Source: Thermohalobaculum sp965263335
Lineage (GTDB): Bacteria; Pseudomonadota; Alphaproteobacteria; Rhodobacterales; Rhodobacteraceae
NCBI GenBank assembly: GCA_965263335.1
Contig: CBDHHE010000001.1
Coordinates: forward strand, 4,898,001-4,962,000
DNA: 64,000 nucleotides
Direction: 5' to 3'
In this document: piece after piece, positions 58,835 through 64,000 of the stretch
Position numbering within the stretch: the stretch's first letter is position 1
How the letters are laid out: each line of letters opens with the position of its first letter
The notes under the pieces: generated by a model
Database searches by the model: none
What the model was told of the DNA's origin: nothing
What the model saw: the letters and a program-made list of their open reading frames with translations, nothing else
Position numbers and translations under genes: made by a program

Positions 58835-60238
58835 ATGAATAAGAACATGACCCAGCCACGCGGCGTCGACTGCCGCGGAAACCCGATTTCCTATGGGGAT
58901 CCGCAGGCGATTGAGGGGCTCGAGCGCGCGATGTTCTGTGCCTTGTCGTTTCGTGGAGACGCCATCGCCGAGATCGACAAGGTGCTTGCGGAGCATCCCG
59001 GTTTCATCATGGCGCATCTGTTCAAGGCCGGCTGGCTCACACAGGCGATGGAAACCCGCATCTACGGCGAGATGGTCACCGCGCTGGAAAATTGCGGCAA
59101 AGTGTCGGGGCGCGCGAACAATCGCGAGCTGGGTCATCTGGCTGCTATCCGCAAGTGGGTCAACGGAGATTTCTACGGCGCCGTACAGGTTTGGGAGGAT
59201 GTGCTCACGCGCTACCCGCGTGATCTGATTGCCCTCCAGCTCGCCCATCTCAGCCATGTGCTGCTCGGTGACATCGTGGGTCAGCGCGACACGGTCGCGC
59301 GCGTCTTTCCACTCTGGGACGAGACGGTGCCCGGCTACGAGTTCGTGCTCGGCTTCTACTCCTTCGGTCTGGAGGAGAACGGCGATTATTTCAGGGCCGA
59401 GGAATTGGGTCGCGAAGCCCTCGCCATGCGCCCTGACAACCCCTACGCCGTGCACGCCGTCGGTCATGTGATGGAAATGAAGGGACGCCAGCACGGTGGC
59501 ATCCGCTTCATGGAGGATCACCTCGGTCACTGGGGCACTTCGAACTTCGCAAATCACCTGTGGTGGCACACTGCGCTCTTCCATCTCGACATTGGAGAGG
59601 TTCCGCAGGTTCTTGATATATTTGACAATCATCTGCGCGGCAGTGGCGAGGGCGAGCGCTATGAGGAGCTCGACTCGTCGGCGCTGCTCTGGCGCTTGAA
59701 GCTCATGGGCGTCGATACGGGGAACCGCTGGCGCGAGCTTGCAAGCAAGTGGGAGCCATCGGCGCAAGACACGCTCTACGCCTTCAACGACGTTCACGCG
59801 ATGATGGCGTTTGTTGCCGATGACCGCGTCGATGCGCAGGAGGCCCTTCTCTCCGCAAACGAGCGCTATCTCGAAAGCGCGTCCGATGCGAACGCGGCAA
59901 TGAGCCGGGAGATCGGTCTGCCGTTCTGCCTCGCCATGCGGGACTTCCAGAACGGCGCTTACGAAGCTTGCATCGACCGGCTGGTGCCTGTGCGGTACAT
60001 GACGCACAAGCTGGGTGGCAGCTTTGCACAGCGCGACATCATTGGATGGACACTTCTCGAAGCGGCGTTGCGCGGGAAACGCTATGAGCTGGCGCTTGCG
60101 CTGGCCAACGAACGTTGCGCTCTCAAGCCCACCAGTGCGCAGAACTGGACCTTCGTGGCGCGCGCGTTCTCCGGGCTTGGAAACCGCGATCAGGAGAAGC
60201 GGGCCCGGGCCAGGGCCGAGTGCCTGATGGCCGCTTAG
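58835..60238 (+). CDS. TPR-repeat protein of the TTC38/StaR-like family
   Basis: 467-aa helical-repeat protein. Repeats are seen as ALSFRGDAIAEIDKVLAEHP, WVNGDFYGAVQVWEDVLTRY and ALAMRPDNPYAVHAVGHVME. The central HVMEMKGRQHGGIRFMEDHL ... NHLWWHTALFHLDIGEV pattern is that of eukaryotic TTC38 and bacterial StaR-like proteins. ATG 58835 lies nine bases after AGGAG; an ATG at 58826 is too close to it. No signal peptide. Cellular role unknown; nothing nearby suggests a pathway, and the next gene is convergent. Confidence 0.85.
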   Translation: MNKNMTQPRGVDCRGNPISYGDPQAIEGLERAMFCALSFRGDAIAEIDKVLAEHPGFIMAHLFKAGWLTQAMETRIYGEMVTALENCGKVSGRANNRELGHLAAIRKWVNGDFYGAVQVWEDVLTRYPRDLIALQLAHLSHVLLGDIVGQRDTVARVFPLWDETVPGYEFVLGFYSFGLEENGDYFRAEELGREALAMRPDNPYAVHAVGHVMEMKGRQHGGIRFMEDHLGHWGTSNFANHLWWHTALFHLDIGEVPQVLDIFDNHLRGSGEGERYEELDSSALLWRLKLMGVDTGNRWRELASKWEPSAQDTLYAFNDVHAMMAFVADDRVDAQEALLSANERYLESASDANAAMSREIGLPFCLAMRDFQNGAYEACIDRLVPVRYMTHKLGGSFAQRDIIGWTLLEAALRGKRYELALALANERCALKPTSAQNWTFVARAFSGLGNRDQEKRARARAECLMAA

Positions 60239-60265
60239 CGTCAGGGCGCAGCGGTCGCTTTGCCC

Positions 60266-61891
60266 TTAGCCCTCGGTCGAGCCGAGGTTCCAGGCACGCA
60301 GCAGCAGAGGCAAGGCGGCGTTCCAGTCCATGACCCCGGCTTTCGCCGCCCAGTCCTCATACTGCGCCAGGAGTTCGGTCTCGAGCGGTTCGTGGCATCC
60401 TGCGAGGTCTTGTAGCTCGGTCCGGTCAGCATCCATGTCATAGAGCTCCCAGCGCTGCCCATGCTGTCGCACGAGCTTGAAAGCACCCAACCGGATGGCA
60501 GCGTTGCCCTCGTGCTCGAAGAAGATTGGCGCGTCACGGTGCCAGTCTTTGCCCTCGAGCAGTGAGAGCAAGGACTCCCCCGCAAGAGGTTGGATCTCGT
60601 GCCCGCCCAGTTCGGTGAGGTACGGTGCGCCGGTGACCTCCAGAACCGTGGGCAGGATGTCTACCACGTGGGCAGGTTCATGGGTGATCTGCGTCGCAAT
60701 GTGCCCGGGCCAGTGCGCGATCAGCGGGGTCGAGATGCCGCCTTCGTGCACATAGTGCTTGTACAGCCGGAATGGCGCGTTCGAGACATTGGCCCACGGG
60801 CGGTCATAGCTTTGGTAGGTCAGCGCGCCGCCAGGCCGCAGGCCCGGCACGTTTCCCATGGTGATTTGCCGGCCGTCCAGTGTCTTGTCCGGGTAGAACT
60901 GCGCCCATCCGTCTTCGGCCATGAACTCTGCGCAGCCGCCATTGTCCGACAGAAACAGAATGAGCGTGTTCTCGAGTTGCCCGAGCGCGCGCAGCGCCGA
61001 CACCAGCCTGCCAATCGACTGGTCCATCCGATCGATCATTGCGGCGTAGGCGGCCATCTTCGATGCCTCCCAGTCCGGAAGCGCGATGTCCTCCCAAGCC
61101 GGTACCGCATGATCGCGTGGGGATATGTCCCAAACTGCCCGCAAGATGCCGCGGGCATTCATCTCCTCATGGCGCGCCGTGCGAACCGCATCCCAGCCGT
61201 GTGCGTAGACACCGTCGTATCGCGCGATGTCTTGCGGCGGCGCATGGAGTGGCCAGTGCGGTGCGGCATGCGCCAGATAGAGGAAGAAGGGCAGATCCCC
61301 CTCCACCGCCTCTTCGATCATCCCGATCGATTTGTCCGTGATTGTATCGGTGAAATAGAAATCGTCCGGGAAGACCTCGACCCGCCTGTCATCCTCGAGA
61401 ATGAAATGCGGGGAGAAAAAGTTCGTGACCCCGTCCACGATCCCGTAGAAGCGATCGAAGCCGCGCTGACGCGGCGTCGGGTGATCAACGTCGCCCACCC
61501 GCCAGGAGTCGATGTCTCGGGCCATGAAGTCTCCGGCCACATGCCATTTGCCCGCCATGCAGGTGCGGTATCCGCTGGCACGCAGGACCTCTGCGATCGT
61601 AACGCTGTCATTGCGCAGGAACCCTTGATACGCGGGCGTTCCCAGATCCGCGCCCATATGCCCGATCCCGGCATTGTGTGGATAGAGCCCCGTCAGGAGC
61701 GCCGCCCGTGTCGGACAGCAGCGGGCGCAATTGTACATCGAGCTGAGCACGGTGCCGCCATGGGCAAGCGCATCGATGTTCGGCGTGCGGATCTCCGAGC
61801 CCATGAACCCGAGGTCCGCAAACCCCATGTCATCAACCAGGACCAGAATGACGTTTGGGCGCTCGGAGGCTTCAGGCCCGGTCCGATCCAT
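60266..61891 (-). CDS. Arylsulfatase-type sulfatase
   Basis: 541-aa sulfatase of the alkaline-phosphatase superfamily. Formylglycine motif C-x-P-x-R appears as CCPTRAALLTG in NCARCCPTR, so the first Cys of CCPTR is the modified residue. Other metal and active-site parts: NVILVLVDDMGFADLG (metal Asp), AGKWHVAG, FLSDNGG and FRLYKHYVHEGGISTPLIAHW. No Sec signal is visible, so it may be cytosolic and needs a formylglycine-generating enzyme from elsewhere. It lies 10 bp downstream of acdS in the same direction, so the two may be cotranscribed. Confidence 0.93.
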   Translation of the reverse strand: MDRTGPEASERPNVILVLVDDMGFADLGFMGSEIRTPNIDALAHGGTVLSSMYNCARCCPTRAALLTGLYPHNAGIGHMGADLGTPAYQGFLRNDSVTIAEVLRASGYRTCMAGKWHVAGDFMARDIDSWRVGDVDHPTPRQRGFDRFYGIVDGVTNFFSPHFILEDDRRVEVFPDDFYFTDTITDKSIGMIEEAVEGDLPFFLYLAHAAPHWPLHAPPQDIARYDGVYAHGWDAVRTARHEEMNARGILRAVWDISPRDHAVPAWEDIALPDWEASKMAAYAAMIDRMDQSIGRLVSALRALGQLENTLILFLSDNGGCAEFMAEDGWAQFYPDKTLDGRQITMGNVPGLRPGGALTYQSYDRPWANVSNAPFRLYKHYVHEGGISTPLIAHWPGHIATQITHEPAHVVDILPTVLEVTGAPYLTELGGHEIQPLAGESLLSLLEGKDWHRDAPIFFEHEGNAAIRLGAFKLVRQHGQRWELYDMDADRTELQDLAGCHEPLETELLAQYEDWAAKAGVMDWNAALPLLLRAWNLGSTEG

Positions 61892-61900
61892 CTGGAAGCC

Positions 61901-62914
61901 TCAGCCGTTGCGGTAGGTGTAGGCATACCCGTTGAGGGCCGGTGCCCCTCCCAGATGGGCGTAGAGCACCTTTGCGCCATCCGGAAAGAACCCCTTGCCG
62001 ACAAGGTCGATCAGTCCCTGCATGGATTTGCCTTCGTACACCGGGTCGGTGATCATGGCTTCGGTGCGTGCGGCCAGGCGGATCGCGTCGTTGGTTTCCG
62101 GGCTCGGGACGCCGTAGGCCGGGTAGGCATAGTCGGGATTGATGTGGATTTCGTCCTCCGTGATCTCGCGGCCGAGCCCGATCAGCTCAGCTGTCGAATC
62201 CACGATCTGGCGCACTTGCGCACGCGTCTGCTCGGGGGTGCCGGACGCATCGATCCCGATCACGTTCTCTGCGCGACCGTCGGCGGCGAACCCGACGATC
62301 ATCCCGGCTTGGGTCGATCCGGTGACCACGCAGACGATGACATGGTCGAAGCGAATTCCGAGATCCGCCTCCTGCGCGCGGACTTCTTCGGCAAACCCGA
62401 CATATCCAAGACCACCGAGCGGATGCACTGACGCTCCAGCAGGAATGGGGTAGGGCTTGCCGCCCGCATCCTTGACGGACTGGATGGCATCTTCCCACGA
62501 CTTGCGAATGCCGATGTCGAACCCGTCAGGCGTGATCCGGCTCTCCGCTCCCATGAGACGGGTCATGAGAATGTTGCCCACCCGGTCATACACCGCGTCT
62601 TCATGGGGCACCCAACTCTCCTGCACGACAAGACACTTCAGGCCGAGCTTCGCCGCCACAGCGGCAACCATGCGTGTGTGGTTCGATTGAACGCCCCCGA
62701 TGGACACCAGTGTATCGGCGTTCGACTTCAGAATGTCGGGCACGATGTATTCAAGCTTCCGGAGCTTGTTGCCGCCCATGGCCAGCCCGGAATTGCAGTC
62801 GTCCCGCTTGGCCCAGATCTCGACTTTCCCACCCAGCGCTTCGCTCAATCGATCCAGCCGCTCGATCGGGCTTGGCCCGAACGTCAATGGATAGCGTTCG
62901 AACGTCTCAAGCAT
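61901..62914 (-). CDS. acdS: 1-aminocyclopropane-1-carboxylate deaminase
   Basis: PLP enzyme that cleaves the ethylene precursor ACC to 2-oxobutyrate and ammonia. 337 aa with PLP Lys50 in AMGGNKLRKLEY, SIGGVQSNHTRMVAAVAAKL, TGSTQAGMIVGFAADG, DPVYEGKSMQGL and YAHLGGAPALNGY. The Tyr-Glu pair in VYEGK and Leu in AHLGG are the residues that separate true ACC deaminases from D-cysteine desulfhydrases. ATG 62914 has GAGGAG upstream. Divergent from an AcdR-like Lrp regulator, as in known acdS loci. Confidence 0.95.
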   Translation of the reverse strand: MLETFERYPLTFGPSPIERLDRLSEALGGKVEIWAKRDDCNSGLAMGGNKLRKLEYIVPDILKSNADTLVSIGGVQSNHTRMVAAVAAKLGLKCLVVQESWVPHEDAVYDRVGNILMTRLMGAESRITPDGFDIGIRKSWEDAIQSVKDAGGKPYPIPAGASVHPLGGLGYVGFAEEVRAQEADLGIRFDHVIVCVVTGSTQAGMIVGFAADGRAENVIGIDASGTPEQTRAQVRQIVDSTAELIGLGREITEDEIHINPDYAYPAYGVPSPETNDAIRLAARTEAMITDPVYEGKSMQGLIDLVGKGFFPDGAKVLYAHLGGAPALNGYAYTYRNG

Positions 62915-63065
62915 CACCGTCTCCTCTCGCGATTCGGAGGCATTCTAGAGCGGTCGTTGTGGAAGGTGTTTTCAGAATTTGCAGCATACTGCAATTATTG
63001 TTTATAATATATCTTATGAGCGAACGATAACAGCAGAAAAATCAATGCTAGTGAAAGAGATGAGC

Positions 63066-63530
63066 ATGCGAGGAGTGCTGGACGAGATAGACCGCAAGAT
63101 TTTGCGCAACCTGCAGACTGACGGGCGCCTCAGCAACGCAGATCTGGCCCAGGAGGTGGCCGTCAGCCCCGCAACATGCCATCGCCGAACGCACCGCCTG
63201 TTCAACGACGGCTACCTCCGTGGCGTGCGGGCAGATGTGGCGCCCGCGGGTGTTGATCTCGGGGCGCTGGTGATGGTGGGTGTCGTGCTCGACCGTTCAA
63301 CACCGGAAAGCTTTGCTGCATTCGAAGCGGCAATTCTCGAGCTGCCGGCAGTTCTGGATTGCCACCTAGTTGCAGGAGATTTCGACTACTTTCTCAAAAT
63401 CCGCGTTCGCGACATCTCGGACTTCAACCGTTTGCATGGAGAGACGCTGATCGGGTTGCCGGGCGTGCGTCAAACACGAACATTCTTTGTGATGAAGGAG
63501 GTCGTCGACAACGCTCCGCTCGACTTCTGA
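63066..63530 (+). CDS. acdR: Lrp/AsnC-family regulator AcdR-like
   Basis: 154-aa Lrp-type regulator: HTH LDEIDRKILRNLQTDGRLSN and DLAQEVAVSPATCHRRTHRL, then an effector-binding ferredoxin-like domain (GVVLDRSTPESFAAFEAAIL, GDFDYFLKIRVRDISDF). Divergent from acdS across about 150 bp that is AT-rich (62985-63045). In known loci AcdR activates acdS when ACC is present. Start uncertain: ATGs at 63045, 63060 and 63066 are in frame; 63066 has AAAGAG at the best spacing and gives the usual family start. Confidence 0.9.
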   Translation: MRGVLDEIDRKILRNLQTDGRLSNADLAQEVAVSPATCHRRTHRLFNDGYLRGVRADVAPAGVDLGALVMVGVVLDRSTPESFAAFEAAILELPAVLDCHLVAGDFDYFLKIRVRDISDFNRLHGETLIGLPGVRQTRTFFVMKEVVDNAPLDF

Positions 63531-63541
63531 ATGGTCCTGGC

Positions 63542-64000
63542 TCAGCCGGGAGACGGGAAGGCCAGCTCGGGCCGGTAGGTTTCGAAGCTGTTCAGACGCT
63601 GTGCGTTGCATTCAGACTGCCAGCGCGAGCCTGGCACGACCGCAGCGATGCAGGGGTAGCGATTGCGGAACTCCAGCGTTTGCGCATTCTCCTCAATCGC
63701 GATGGCCACCAGTCCCGCGACGATGCCGTTCTGACGCTCGATGAGCCTGATTGCGCCGTCCATCGTGCCGCCCGTTTCGATCCACTGGTCAACCAGCAGC
63801 ACCCGGGTTTTGGGGCGGAAGGCCGGTGCCCGCATCTCCATGTGCTGTGTGCGTCCGGAGTAGTTCGTGAAGCTGACCCTGTCGGTGTCGACGCAAAGCT
63901 TGTCTGCCTTGCGGATGGGCAGGAAGCCGACGCCGCGGCGTGCTGCCAGGGCCGCGCCGAGCACGAACCCCATGGCGTCCAGGCCAGCGACGACATCCAC
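63542..64000 (-). CDS. Phosphoribosyltransferase-family protein (5' end outside window)
   Basis: C-terminal 152 residues of a PRT-fold protein. The PRPP-binding loop is VLLVDQWIETGGTM, and the flexible loop region RRGVGFLPIRKADKLC precedes it. Similar to adenine phosphoribosyltransferase-like enzymes, but the C-terminal tail (FRNRYPCIAAVVPGSRWQSE) is not a standard APRT end. The gene continues upstream beyond base 64000, so the start and full length are unknown. It converges on the Lrp gene. Confidence 0.8.
   Translation of the reverse strand: MDVVAGLDAMGFVLGAALAARRGVGFLPIRKADKLCVDTDRVSFTNYSGRTQHMEMRAPAFRPKTRVLLVDQWIETGGTMDGAIRLIERQNGIVAGLVAIAIEENAQTLEFRNRYPCIAAVVPGSRWQSECNAQRLNSFETYRPELAFPSPG

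Noticed and set aside
1..64000. CRISPR arrays, tRNA, rRNA, insertion sequences or prophage genes
   Set aside because: I looked for regularly spaced direct repeats, tRNA cloverleaf arms, transposase motifs and phage modules on both strands and found none that I could support.

Overview
The window is a high-GC chromosomal segment that reads as an alphaproteobacterium of the Rhodobacterales (Roseobacter-like) group. The evidence is indirect: a RutR-type regulator with a near-consensus RutR box, a TPP riboswitch ahead of thiD-thiO-thiS-thiG-thiE, an ArsJ/GAPDH pair, AcdS/AcdR, and many ABC uptake systems with ATGA-type gene overlaps. No rRNA, tRNA, CRISPR array, insertion sequence or phage gene was seen.

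Layout. 1-9.6 kb: a type II secretion cluster on both strands, gspG(+), then gspD-C-M-L(-), then gspE-F-I-J-K(+). 9.6-14.2 kb: an anti-sigma factor with no sigma gene beside it, a secreted caspase-like protein with a peptidoglycan-binding domain, a flavin monooxygenase with an extra N-terminal domain, and a small coiled-coil protein. 14.5-28.8 kb: a pyrimidine reductive-catabolism region with an NMT1/THI5-type ABC transporter, dihydropyrimidinase, an N-carbamoyl amide hydrolase, a RutR regulator, and preA/preT (dihydropyrimidine dehydrogenase). Several small membrane or secreted proteins of unknown role are interleaved. 28.8-30.2 kb: a FetA/FetB-like ABC pair. 30.3-33.8 kb: the TPP-riboswitch thiamine operon.

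33.8-37.7 kb: a lysine/tryptophan-rich protein carrying two tandem copies of an acidic domain, two hairpins (one terminator-like), a 10-residue leader ORF with hairpins, and an ABC exporter. 37.7-40.4 kb: a LysR regulator divergent from a luciferase-like monooxygenase and an alpha/beta hydrolase. 40.4-46.8 kb: a ugp-like ABC importer with a metallophosphoesterase and a divergent LysR regulator. 46.9-54.3 kb: a LacI-regulated glycoside importer with a GH63-like hydrolase, whose two permeases carry unusual extra domains. 54.3-56.2 kb: a TetR regulator with palindromic operators, a glutathione S-transferase and a ChrR-like cupin. 56.4-58.7 kb: gap-arsJ, the arsenate-detoxification pair. 58.8-64 kb: a TTC38/StaR-like TPR protein, a sulfatase, acdS with divergent acdR, and a phosphoribosyltransferase cut by the window end.

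Working together. PreA/PreT reduce uracil or thymine, HydA opens the ring, and the Zn-dependent hydrolase releases the beta-amino acid. The RutR-like protein probably senses pyrimidine and acts at the box in front of the hydrolase gene and perhaps at a weaker one in front of preT. The most unusual items are the importer permeases with inserted DUF11-like or cysteine-bearing periplasmic segments, the tandem-domain protein, the leader ORF before the exporter, and the unknown proteins built into the pyrimidine operon.
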